The notes under the pieces are model-generated. The model saw nothing but the letters and a program-made list of their open reading frames with translations. It did no database searches and was not told where the DNA came from. Below, one piece after another: positions 29,792-38,771 of a DNA stretch of 51,197 nt; position 1 is the stretch's first letter, and every line of letters starts with the position of its first letter. The stretch is from Patescibacteria group bacterium (GTDB lineage Bacteria; Patescibacteriota; JABMPQ01; JAHIRA01). The position numbers and the translations under genes are program-made. The stretch covers positions 1-51,197 of the forward strand of contig JAHISJ010000007.1 of NCBI GenBank assembly GCA_018818205.1, written 5' to 3'.

Positions 29792-30427
29792 TCAGGAAAT
29801 CGACCTGAAGTAGACGCCAATACCTATGATCTGAACCATGAGGTATGACCATTTGAATGTAGTGAGTCCAGAGCGAGTATAATAAATACCAGGAACATAT
29901 CTAATCCCCGTTTCAACTTTTATTCCAATAGTTGTTCCTGCAAAGAGAGGGTTAATACTCAGATTAATTCCCAAAGGAAACCCAACTAGCACACGCTTGG
30001 GTGAATCTTGAATGTCATGAAAATAAGTGATAAAGCCAGCAGTGAGATTGACATGAAGGTTAAGTAGAGGGGGTATATACCATACCGTATACTTGGCATC
30101 ACCACCAAGAATAGTGTGAAACCCTCGTTTGGATGATCCGCCAAATCCAACGTACCCTTCCATGCTAAAATCAGTTTTGGTGAAAACAAAGCCACCAACC
30201 ATACGGGCAAACCACCCGTCACGGTACTTTTGAGCTATGTCACCAATCCATACAAAGTCAACTTCAGGATACGCAAGATACGTAAATTGTGGAACTTGTG
30301 TGCTTCCCCCATAACCAACTTGGTTGTAAATCGGACTTTTTGTCCATGTGAATAGCTTGTCTGCGTGCGCAAATGAGGGTAGTAATGTGAGTAAAAAAAT
30401 TAAAAGGATGATATAGGTTCTTTTCAC
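29792..30427 (-). CDS. Secreted hypothetical protein, possibly beta-rich
   Basis: Signal peptide MKRTYIILLIFLLTLLPSFAHA; alternating aromatic/Gly pattern; GAGGAG Shine-Dalgarno. Confidence 0.55.
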   Translation of the reverse strand: MKRTYIILLIFLLTLLPSFAHADKLFTWTKSPIYNQVGYGGSTQVPQFTYLAYPEVDFVWIGDIAQKYRDGWFARMVGGFVFTKTDFSMEGYVGFGGSSKRGFHTILGGDAKYTVWYIPPLLNLHVNLTAGFITYFHDIQDSPKRVLVGFPLGINLSINPLFAGTTIGIKVETGIRYVPGIYYTRSGLTTFKWSYLMVQIIGIGVYFRSIS

Positions 30428-30466
30428 GATTCCTCCTCATATTTTAGCCATAGTACAAAGCGTACT

Positions 30467-30495
30467 ATTATAGTATAGATCTATAGTATTGTCAA
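30467..30495 (-). promoter_or_regulatory. Consensus promoter with palindromic spacer
   Basis: Minus strand TTGACA-N17-TATAAT; spacer contains TATAGATCTATA. Confidence 0.75.
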
Positions 30496-30587
30496 CTTTT
30501 TTTTGTTTTTTTGTATTGGAAAAAGCCATCAACCAACTAAATGGGTCAATGGCCTGCTAGTGTTTTAGGGTGTTATACTAATACGGT

Positions 30588-30992
30588 TTAAGCGAGAAGA
30601 GCAAAGTTTGCTTTGAGCTCTTCCATGTCAATGTCAACGCAGATGATAAGGCCTGCAACATTAGTAAGGACGAATTCACCACCCGAAGTGCTCATAACAT
30701 ACCACTTTTCAGGATCAAACATATCTTCAATGACTGTATCAACGAGTGTACAAAGGCTATTCACAGGATTGTGCAGTAATTTCTGGCAAAATTCCTTTGA
30801 AAGTTTAGAGAGCGAGGGATGTTTAATATCGGGAAAGAAAATTTCAGCTTCCTGTTGAACTTCAAATACCACTTCAATGATAGGTAGATCGCTTTGCGGG
30901 ATCTCAATAACAAGGGTGAAGTGCAAAACAATAAATTTTCCGAATTTGTAGGTAATAATATTGTCCACGAGGGACAGGTTTACTTTAGTCAA
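30588..30992 (-). CDS. Hypothetical protein (probable TTG start)
   Basis: AGGAGG just upstream of TTG (MTKVNLSLVDN...); terminator-like hairpin at about 30525-30553. Confidence 0.5.
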   Translation of the reverse strand: MTKVNLSLVDNIITYKFGKFIVLHFTLVIEIPQSDLPIIEVVFEVQQEAEIFFPDIKHPSLSKLSKEFCQKLLHNPVNSLCTLVDTVIEDMFDPEKWYVMSTSGGEFVLTNVAGLIICVDIDMEELKANFALLA

Positions 30993-31076
30993 AATTCCTC
31001 CTAAAAAATAAAAAAACAACTAGCAAAGCAGTATATATGTTTGTTGTCTTTTTGTCAAGCCCCCATTTGCGCAATA

Positions 31077-33248
31077 CTACATCTTCCACTCAGGAAGAGT
31101 TTTGTCTTTTTCTCCAGAAGCAAGAAGCAAGCCCCTGTTTACATTATACTCTCTTTTATTTCTTTCTGCTTCTATATCTAGCTTAGCAATTTCTTTTTGG
31201 AACTGACTTTTGAGATTTTCAAGAATCTCTGTTACTTCTCGTGGAGTTCTTGTTTCACCATATACTTCTTTAGGAAGGCTTTCATCTTCGAGTGTTGTTT
31301 TTTGTTTTCCGTGAAGCAGTACGTCAACTTCTAGACTGTCTAGGTGGCCAGATCTAAAGAGAGTGTTAATTGCGTTTGTGTAGCGCTCGTATTGCTCTTT
31401 CCATACGGGGTCTGCTTCTCTTTCTGCATGAGCCTCAACATCCTTTCTTCCAAATCCTCCAAAGCCTTTTTCAACATTTTTTCTAAAAAGCCTATCGTAT
31501 GTTCTTCTCATGACACCAGAAACGGATGACGAATTAAAATAGTCATTGCCTTGTATCTCAAAGATGGTGAGAACATTGTTAAGATCAGTATTTATAGTCT
31601 CGATTTCTTTGTCTGCCTCTCTAGCCTCTTTTTTTGCACGTTCCATTTTTTCTCGGAGCGTAATGTTTTGTTCTTGCGTTAACGTGGGTATGGTCTCAAT
31701 TGCTTGCAGTGCATCTTCTTCAGAAAAGCCAACGTCTAGCAGTCTTACTGCCATTTCTCCAGGAGTGATTTTTTCTGCCCGTTCCAGTTCTTGTAGTTGC
31801 AGCGAAGCTTCAATAAAGCGTTTTTTGTCATAGAGATCAATCATAAGCCCTTCAAAGAGTGCTTTTTCTACCTCCTCACATTTTTCATGGACTAAAAGGT
31901 CAAAAGGATAATCAGAAAGTTCTATAACATCGACGCGGTCGTGTACTAGCTTTTCAATTTCTGTATCAATGATGCGAAGTTGATTTTTTGGAGCGAGATC
32001 TTCAATGATAAACAATGCTCGTTCAACTCTGTCATTTGCATCATAGAGAATTGAATCAAGTTCTTCAGTAATGTCTTCCTTAATTTTGACTATTTCTGAA
32101 TCTGCATAATCTATTTCCTTGCTTTCTTCTCTGTATCTTTTTCTTATTGCTAAATATTCCTTTGCTTTTTCTGCAGTAAAGGTGCTGTAATAATTATGTT
32201 TAAACTCTCGTGAAAGGTGGAGTGCTTGTTCTAATTTTATTTTATACTGTTCTTTAAGGGGGTCATCACTTGCTACGCGTTCGTATTGACTTAAGAAGTT
32301 GACATACTGATTATAATAATGGTCGGAAAGGGTAAGGTCGTCTTCTGGAGCAGATTGTTCTGAATCTTGCTCTGTTTCTTGGGTTTCTGTATCTTCTCCA
32401 GTCTCTGGTGTTTCTTGCTCTTGTTGCTCTGCTAAATCAGGTACATCTTCTGGTGTGTCGATTTGCTCTTTGCGGGATAGTATCGGATCATCAATAGAAA
32501 GGGGAATAGCTGGTGCAATGAAATTCTCATCCAAAATCTGCGCTTCTGCCATGGCGGGGAAATCATCTCGGTAAATACGCATAGCTTCTTTTGCTCTCAT
32601 AATAAGATCGGCCGTATCGTACCATTCGGGTGATCCCTTTTCAAACTCATCTAACTTTGTGCGTGCCTCTTTTGCAATTTCCAAAATATCGAGCCACGCT
32701 GAATATGATGCCTCAACTTTTCTAAGAGGTTCAACGAGTGCGCCGGAACTGGCTTTTTCTTCAAAATCACCAATAATTGTGTTGAGCTTTTGAGCAATTT
32801 CTTGTCCGTATTCTGTGTGTTCGATAGTGCTTTCTTGGGTAGATTCTGGAACTTCAGGAGCAGTCACTTCGAGTTCAGGTGATGCAGGCTTAGCAGGTTC
32901 GGTCACTAGTGTTTCAGGAGGAGACTCGGCTAGTGGAGCATTCTCGGGTGCCGTAGGCGATGTTACTTTTTTTTGGCTTAAGGTGTGTTTTTTCGATTTC
33001 TTACTTTGTTTTGGTGTTGGCTCAGCTTCGTCAACACTGTATTTTTCACGTATTCGAGCTCTCTTCACTTCTCTTCCTGTTGCTCCTTTTCTTTCAGGCC
33101 GGGCAGTGGAATTTTCCTTTTGCTCCTGCCTTTTTCTCTTTTTTGCATCTCGTTGTTCTTTTATTCGTTGCTTATAGCTTTTCTCCTGAGGTTCAGCTTC
33201 TGGTTCGTGAGACGGTTCAAATCCTTGTTGTTCATCTACACCAGACAT
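31077..33248 (-). CDS. Large hydrophilic, coiled-coil-rich hypothetical protein
   Basis: 723 aa, disordered K/E/P-rich N-terminus and helical middle, no recognised domain. Confidence 0.65.
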   Translation of the reverse strand: MSGVDEQQGFEPSHEPEAEPQEKSYKQRIKEQRDAKKRKRQEQKENSTARPERKGATGREVKRARIREKYSVDEAEPTPKQSKKSKKHTLSQKKVTSPTAPENAPLAESPPETLVTEPAKPASPELEVTAPEVPESTQESTIEHTEYGQEIAQKLNTIIGDFEEKASSGALVEPLRKVEASYSAWLDILEIAKEARTKLDEFEKGSPEWYDTADLIMRAKEAMRIYRDDFPAMAEAQILDENFIAPAIPLSIDDPILSRKEQIDTPEDVPDLAEQQEQETPETGEDTETQETEQDSEQSAPEDDLTLSDHYYNQYVNFLSQYERVASDDPLKEQYKIKLEQALHLSREFKHNYYSTFTAEKAKEYLAIRKRYREESKEIDYADSEIVKIKEDITEELDSILYDANDRVERALFIIEDLAPKNQLRIIDTEIEKLVHDRVDVIELSDYPFDLLVHEKCEEVEKALFEGLMIDLYDKKRFIEASLQLQELERAEKITPGEMAVRLLDVGFSEEDALQAIETIPTLTQEQNITLREKMERAKKEAREADKEIETINTDLNNVLTIFEIQGNDYFNSSSVSGVMRRTYDRLFRKNVEKGFGGFGRKDVEAHAEREADPVWKEQYERYTNAINTLFRSGHLDSLEVDVLLHGKQKTTLEDESLPKEVYGETRTPREVTEILENLKSQFQKEIAKLDIEAERNKREYNVNRGLLLASGEKDKTLPEWKM

Positions 33249-33323
33249 ACGCTTGAAGTTATGATATTATTTATTATCATTATATCACAGTGTCTCAGTT
33301 TCTAAAAAAAATATGTTTTTGAC

Positions 33324-33387
33324 TTGCACCGTTTCAAATTAAGTGGTACATTAATCCTACCCATAGAGTACTGATATGGGTAGGATT
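33324..33387 (+). promoter_or_regulatory. rpsF promoter and 12-bp perfect inverted repeat
   Basis: TTGCAC-N17-TACATT (33324-33352); AATCCTACCCAT (33353-33364) / ATGGGTAGGATT (33376-33387). Confidence 0.5.
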
Positions 33388-33414
33388 TTAGGTTGAATAA
33401 TATAAAACACTCGG

Positions 33415-34113
33415 ATGAAATACGAATTAGTTTACATTTTAACTCCTAAACTGTCAGAAGAAGATGCAAAAGCAGAAGCGGACGCACTTCTAAAGAAAAT
33501 GGAAGAAAAGGGCGTAAATAGTGAGCGTCAAGATTTTTGGGGTAGGAGAAAACTTGCATATGAGATAAATCATCTTGATCATGGCTATTATGTGTTATCT
33601 GTATTTGAGTCTGCTCCAAGCGTGCCCGGCGAGATTGAGCATATGCTTCAAATTGAAAAAAATGTGCTGAGAAGTCTCATTGTTCAGTATGAAAAAGAAG
33701 CACAAGGAACACCAACTGATGAAGTAAAAGAAGAGCAAAAAGAGGGTGAAGAGAAAGAGGAGTCTAAGGAAGAAAAGACTGATAAAGAGAAAAAGGAAAC
33801 TGCAAAAGAACCTCAAAAGAAAGAAGAGCCAAAGCAAGAGGAACTAGAGAAAGAAGAAGAAACTACTGAAGAAAAAGGTGAATCATCGGAAGAGGAACCA
33901 AAAGAAGAGAAGGAAGAGAAAGAAAAATCAGTTGTGAAGCCAGTAAAAGAAGAGGAAGTAGAGGAAAAAAGCGAAGAAAAGAAAGAGTCGGAAGAGAAGA
34001 CAGAAAAAACTGAAGAACCGGAAAAGAAGAAGAAAAATGAGGAAAAGAAGTCAAAAGACGAATTAGAAATAGATATTGATAAGCGTCTTGATGACATTTT
34101 GGATAAGATTTAG
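33415..34113 (+). CDS. rpsF: Ribosomal protein bS6 with long K/E-rich C-terminal extension
   Basis: MKYELVYILTPKLSEEDAKAEADALLKKMEEKG...WGRRKLAYEINHLDHGYYVLSVFE then ~135 aa of K/E-rich sequence; followed by ssb and rpsR. Confidence 0.93.
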   Translation: MKYELVYILTPKLSEEDAKAEADALLKKMEEKGVNSERQDFWGRRKLAYEINHLDHGYYVLSVFESAPSVPGEIEHMLQIEKNVLRSLIVQYEKEAQGTPTDEVKEEQKEGEEKEESKEEKTDKEKKETAKEPQKKEEPKQEELEKEEETTEEKGESSEEEPKEEKEEKEKSVVKPVKEEEVEEKSEEKKESEEKTEKTEEPEKKKKNEEKKSKDELEIDIDKRLDDILDKI

Positions 34114-34174
34114 GGAAGAGCGGGGAATAGTAATTTAATGTTCCTGCAGGGAAACGCAGGATAATCAGAAAACT

Positions 34175-34648
34175 ATGGATCTAAATAAAGCGATGGTTAT
34201 AGGGAGACTCACCAGAGATCCCGAATCACGCACAACCCCGTCCGGTCAAACAGTGACCAACTTTTCAGTCGCAACGAACTTCAAATGGACTGATCAAAGT
34301 GGGCAAAAGCAAGAGCGAGTTGAGTATCATGACGTAGTAGCCTGGCGAAAGCTTGCTGAGATCTGCGCTCAGTATCTTGAAAAGGGACGACGCGTGTATG
34401 TTGAGGGAAGACTCCAGACACGTGATTGGGAAGGACAAGATGGCGTAAAACGATACAGAACAGAGATCGTTACTGATAATATGATTATGCTTGATGGCGG
34501 AGGCGGTCAAGGGTCAGGTCAAAGTAAAGGTGAGCCTGCTCCTGCAATAGAAAACAAGCCGCAAGAGACACCAAAGAAAGATGATGCGCCAAAACCTGCA
34601 TCAAATACCTCTGAAGAAGAGGTAAGTATTGAAGATATACCTTTTTAA
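34175..34648 (+). CDS. ssb: Single-stranded DNA-binding protein
   Basis: [35 protein letters not shown]; acidic C-terminal tip [11 protein letters not shown]. Confidence 0.96.
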   Translation: MDLNKAMVIGRLTRDPESRTTPSGQTVTNFSVATNFKWTDQSGQKQERVEYHDVVAWRKLAEICAQYLEKGRRVYVEGRLQTRDWEGQDGVKRYRTEIVTDNMIMLDGGGGQGSGQSKGEPAPAIENKPQETPKKDDAPKPASNTSEEEVSIEDIPF

Positions 34649-34661
34649 CCTAAAGATACGT

Positions 34662-34880
34662 ATGGCAAACGGATTTAAAAAAAGACAATGCTATTTCTGT
34701 GCCGAGAATATTAAGTGTATTGACTACAAAGATGTTAATTTACTTGAGCGATATCTCTCACAGTACGGTAAGATTGTCTGCAAAAGAAGAACAGGTACGT
34801 GTGCACGGCATCAACGAATGCTTGCCAAAGCAATGAAACGAGCGCGGCACATTGCACTTTTGCCTTTTGTGGTAAGATAG
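34662..34880 (+). CDS. rpsR: Ribosomal protein bS18
   Basis: [61 protein letters not shown]. Confidence 0.95.
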   Translation: MANGFKKRQCYFCAENIKCIDYKDVNLLERYLSQYGKIVCKRRTGTCARHQRMLAKAMKRARHIALLPFVVR

Positions 34881-34903
34881 TATCGTTTAAAGCACTATTA
34901 AAA

Positions 34904-34932
34904 ACGCCCATGCAAGTTGCATGGGCGTTTGT
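34904..34932 (+). terminator. Terminator after rpsR
   Basis: Perfect ACGCCCATGCAA / TTGCATGGGCGT arms followed by a short T-rich stretch. Confidence 0.6.
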
Positions 34933-35013
34933 TGTGCGTAAGGGTGGATTGAACATGAAAGCTATAAATGGTACAGTAGTAACGATCAAAGAATCAAAAT
35001 TAACAGTATAACA

Positions 35014-36402
35014 ATGACCGATATAAACAAATCGATTTTTAGAGAGTATGATATTAGAGGTATCGTAGGAAGTGATCTTACTGAGGAAAATGTTGAGGTA
35101 CTCGGGAAAGCGCTTGGTACGTACTTTAAGGGAAAAGAGGAAGGTACGGTTGTAGTTGGTAGAGATAATAGACTCTCATCAGAAAGCTACGCAACGGCGT
35201 TAAATAAAGGCCTTAAAAGCACCGGAATGACGGTGATTGATATCGGGCTTGTTGTGACACCCATGTGCTACTATGCAGCAAAGATGAAGGAAGCTGCTGG
35301 CGTTATGATCACTGCGTCACATAATCCAAAAGAGTACAACGGGTTTAAAATTCAAACGAGCACTGATTCAGTATGTGGTGATGAACTGCAAAAAGTGTAT
35401 GAGATTATGGTATCTGGCGAATATGCTGAAGGTGAGGGTATGATTGAACTGTGGGACGTGGTGCCAGAATATTATGCCATGCTCAAAGACAAGATTACGC
35501 TTGAAAGGCCGCTAAAAGTGGTCATTGATTGTGGCAATGGAACGGCATCTCTCTTTGCCCAAGATATTTTAGAAGCATGGGGGTGCGAGGTTGTCTCGCA
35601 GTACTGTGAATCGGATGGTAATTTCCCACACCACACTCCAGACCCCGTAAAAGTAGAGAATGCAAAGATCTTAGCTGAGAAGGTGCGTGAAGAAAATGCA
35701 GACCTTGGGATTGGGTTTGATGGGGACGGAGACCGGCTTGGCGTTGTTGATGAAAAAGGAACTATGATTTATGGTGATGTGTTAATGGTCCTGTTTTATG
35801 ATGAAATCCTTAAAGATAATGAAGGCATGACGTGTTTAATTGAGGTAAAATGTTCTGAAGCGCTCTACAAGGAGTGTGAAAAAAGAGGCGGTGTGCCAGA
35901 ATTTTCACGCACGGGGCACTCACTTATTAAGGCGCGCATGAAGGAAACGGGGTCTCGCTTTGCTGGTGAGATGTCGGGCCATATGTTTTTTGCTGATGAA
36001 TACTATGGATTTGACGATGCATTCTATGCAGCGGGAAGACTCCTGAGGATTCTTGCCGGGAGTGGCGGGACATTTTCTGAGTTACTCTCGGACGTCCCTG
36101 CATATGTATCTACTCCTGAAGTACGGGTGAAAACAACGGATGATGACAAGTTTACTATAGTGTCTGACGTGCAGGACTATTTTAAGAATGACTACGATGT
36201 GGTTGATGTTGATGGTGCACGTATTAATTTCCCCTTTGGTGGATGGGGTCTGGTGCGGGCTTCAAATACCCAGCCGGTACTTGTGGTAAGGGCGGAAGCC
36301 AAAAATGAGGAAGACCTTGAGAAAATAAAATCGATACTTGAAGAAAAGTTAACTACCTATGAATCTATAGACCATATTGATTGGACGGGTAGCGAGGAGT
36401 AA
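35014..36402 (+). CDS. Phosphomannomutase/phosphoglucomutase
   Basis: FREYDIRGIVG, GVMITASHNPKEYNG, GIGFDGDGDRLGVVDEKG, GEMSGHMFF. Confidence 0.95.
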   Translation: MTDINKSIFREYDIRGIVGSDLTEENVEVLGKALGTYFKGKEEGTVVVGRDNRLSSESYATALNKGLKSTGMTVIDIGLVVTPMCYYAAKMKEAAGVMITASHNPKEYNGFKIQTSTDSVCGDELQKVYEIMVSGEYAEGEGMIELWDVVPEYYAMLKDKITLERPLKVVIDCGNGTASLFAQDILEAWGCEVVSQYCESDGNFPHHTPDPVKVENAKILAEKVREENADLGIGFDGDGDRLGVVDEKGTMIYGDVLMVLFYDEILKDNEGMTCLIEVKCSEALYKECEKRGGVPEFSRTGHSLIKARMKETGSRFAGEMSGHMFFADEYYGFDDAFYAAGRLLRILAGSGGTFSELLSDVPAYVSTPEVRVKTTDDDKFTIVSDVQDYFKNDYDVVDVDGARINFPFGGWGLVRASNTQPVLVVRAEAKNEEDLEKIKSILEEKLTTYESIDHIDWTGSEE

Positions 36403-36406
36403 CTAT

Positions 36407-37198
36407 ATGAACCTTCATGAACAACTTGTTGTTGCAAAGGATGCAGCAACAAAAGCAGGAGATATTCAGATTCAGCATTTTGGAAAGAAGCATGATATAA
36501 CGTACAAAGGGAGCAATGACTTTGTTACCAATGTAGATTTATTGTGCGAAGAGGCTATTATTGATCGAATTCATGAGACAAATCCTGACCATGTAGTACT
36601 TTCAGAAGAAAAGGGGAAAGGGAATGGATCGTCACGGTATTTGTGGGTCGTGGATCCACTGGATGGAACAGTGAATTATGAACACGGGTTCCCCTATTTT
36701 TGTACAATAGTATCTCTTTTTGACAAAGAAACAGAAGATATTTTGGTTGGGGTAGTGTATAATCCTCTCGAAGATGTTATGTATTGGGCGATAAAAGGAG
36801 AAGGCGCATATAAAGGGGATAAAAAGGTTCGAGTAAGCACTAGAAAGGATCTTGCGCAGAGCTTCTTAACGTTTGGATCCTTTTACGTAACGAGAGGGCC
36901 TATAGAGAGTCCGTATAAGAGTCAAAACGAGTCAGCCGATTTTAGAGATGCTTTTTTACGCACGCGTGTTATTGGTTCTGCGGGGCTTGATTTAGCGCAT
37001 ATTGCAGAAGGTGTTGCGGATGTACATATTAGTTTTGGAGCAAAGCCATGGGATATATTTGGTTCGTCTCTTCTTGTAACTGAAGCGGGAGGAAGTGTAG
37101 TGGATGAGCAAGGGGGAAAGATAACCCTTGCTAGTAAAGGAATCATTGCAACGGGAGAAGACTTGATTGACGATGTGTTATCGCTTCTAAAAAAGTAA
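36407..37198 (+). CDS. Inositol monophosphatase family protein
   Basis: VLSEEKG, WVVDPLDGTVNYEHGFP, KPWDIFGSSLLVTEAGG. Confidence 0.9.
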   Translation: MNLHEQLVVAKDAATKAGDIQIQHFGKKHDITYKGSNDFVTNVDLLCEEAIIDRIHETNPDHVVLSEEKGKGNGSSRYLWVVDPLDGTVNYEHGFPYFCTIVSLFDKETEDILVGVVYNPLEDVMYWAIKGEGAYKGDKKVRVSTRKDLAQSFLTFGSFYVTRGPIESPYKSQNESADFRDAFLRTRVIGSAGLDLAHIAEGVADVHISFGAKPWDIFGSSLLVTEAGGSVVDEQGGKITLASKGIIATGEDLIDDVLSLLKK

Positions 37199-37202
37199 GC
37201 AT

Positions 37203-38771
37203 ATGAAAAAACCGGTAGTACTTGCCATTCTTGATGGATGGGGTATTGGTGATGACTGGGAACACAATCCCATTTTTTTAGCTAAAACGCCTGTTATTGA
37301 CGATTTGTTTTCACATTTCAAAAGCACTCAAATTGGTGCGTCGGGAACAAAGGTAGGACTGACCATAGGACACCAGGGTTCTTCTGAAATTGGTCATTTA
37401 ATTATGGGAGCGGGAAGAAACGTATTACTTCCTCAGACTATGGTTAAGACGGCGGTTGAGTCAGGCAATTTATTCAAAAATCCCGCGTATAAAAAGGCAT
37501 TTGAGAATGCAAAGATGAACAAATCTAGTGTTCATATGATTGGACTTCTTTCTGACAAGGGCGTGCATGCGTACGACACCTTTTGCCACGCGCTTCTAAA
37601 AATGGCAGTAAAGGAAGGTCTTGCAGATTCGGTATATGTACACGTGTTTGCCGATGGTCGTGACGTTGCACCAAAATCAGTTGAAGAATTTTTGAGAAGA
37701 CTTGATCAAAAGAAAGAAGAGTTGGGAATAAAAAGACCAATCGTTGCATCAGTGATGGGGCGGTACTTTGCGATGGATAGAGATCATAGATGGGAGCGGA
37801 CAGAAAAAGCGTTTAAGACGCTCGTGCATGGCAGAGCCGATTTTGAAGCACATGACGCGTTTGATGCAGTAAAAAAAGCATACAAACGAGGTGAAACCGA
37901 TGAATTTATTAGGCCGACGATTGTTCTAAATGAAAAACAAAAACCTCTCGCAGAAATAAAAAAGCACGATTCGGTAATTCATTTTAACTACCGTGTTGAT
38001 AGAGCGATTCAATTGAGCCAGGCATTTGTTGAAAAGAACTTTGAAGGGTTCCCAAGGGAAGAAGGGATCTCGGAAGTAACATTTGTTGCAACGACAAAAT
38101 ACTATGAAGGAATGGACGCTCCTGTGGCGTTTAATCGGCCAGTAGTCAAAAATACACTTGGTGAGGTGTTAAGTAATCACCAAAAAACACAACTCAGAAT
38201 TTCTGAGACGGAAAAGTGGGTGTACTTAACGACAATCTTTAATGGCATACACGAGGTAACATTTGAAGGAGAAGAGCGGGTATTGATTCCCTCTGATAAA
38301 GTTGCAACGTATGATCTGGCACCTCAGATGCAAGCACAAAAAATTGCTAATACGGTAATAAAAAAACTTGATGAGGATCGTTTTGATGCAGTGTTTATGA
38401 ACCTTGCAAATCCAGACATGCTTGGCCATACGGGTAAAAAAGAAGCGATTATTAAAGGTATTGAAGCGGTAGATGAAGCATTGGGCAGGGTAGTGCATGA
38501 GACTTTGCAAAGAGAAGGAACCGTATTTATTACTGCTGACCATGGTGATGCAGAGCTTTGCTTTGATGAAGAGTCGGGTCAGCCCCATACGTCACACACC
38601 ACTGCTGATGTCCCCTTTATTTTTGCAACAAAGGACGTACGGTTTAGCAATGCGTCACTCAGACCAAATGGCATTTTGGCGGACATTGCACCGACGTTTT
38701 TGGATGTAATGGATCTTCCTGTTCCAAAAGAGATGACGGGAAAGACACTGATAACACGGAAAAATGAATGA
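37203..38771 (+). CDS. gpmI: 2,3-bisphosphoglycerate-independent phosphoglycerate mutase
   Basis: LAILDGWGIGDDWEHNPI, GHQGSSEIGHL, HVFADGRDVAPKS, FITADHGDAELCFD. Confidence 0.95.
   Translation: MKKPVVLAILDGWGIGDDWEHNPIFLAKTPVIDDLFSHFKSTQIGASGTKVGLTIGHQGSSEIGHLIMGAGRNVLLPQTMVKTAVESGNLFKNPAYKKAFENAKMNKSSVHMIGLLSDKGVHAYDTFCHALLKMAVKEGLADSVYVHVFADGRDVAPKSVEEFLRRLDQKKEELGIKRPIVASVMGRYFAMDRDHRWERTEKAFKTLVHGRADFEAHDAFDAVKKAYKRGETDEFIRPTIVLNEKQKPLAEIKKHDSVIHFNYRVDRAIQLSQAFVEKNFEGFPREEGISEVTFVATTKYYEGMDAPVAFNRPVVKNTLGEVLSNHQKTQLRISETEKWVYLTTIFNGIHEVTFEGEERVLIPSDKVATYDLAPQMQAQKIANTVIKKLDEDRFDAVFMNLANPDMLGHTGKKEAIIKGIEAVDEALGRVVHETLQREGTVFITADHGDAELCFDEESGQPHTSHTTADVPFIFATKDVRFSNASLRPNGILADIAPTFLDVMDLPVPKEMTGKTLITRKNE

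Noticed and set aside
33813-34097. Minus-strand Ser/Phe-rich ORF
   Set aside because: Mirror image of the K/E-rich rpsF tail; low-complexity antisense frame with no independent start signal.
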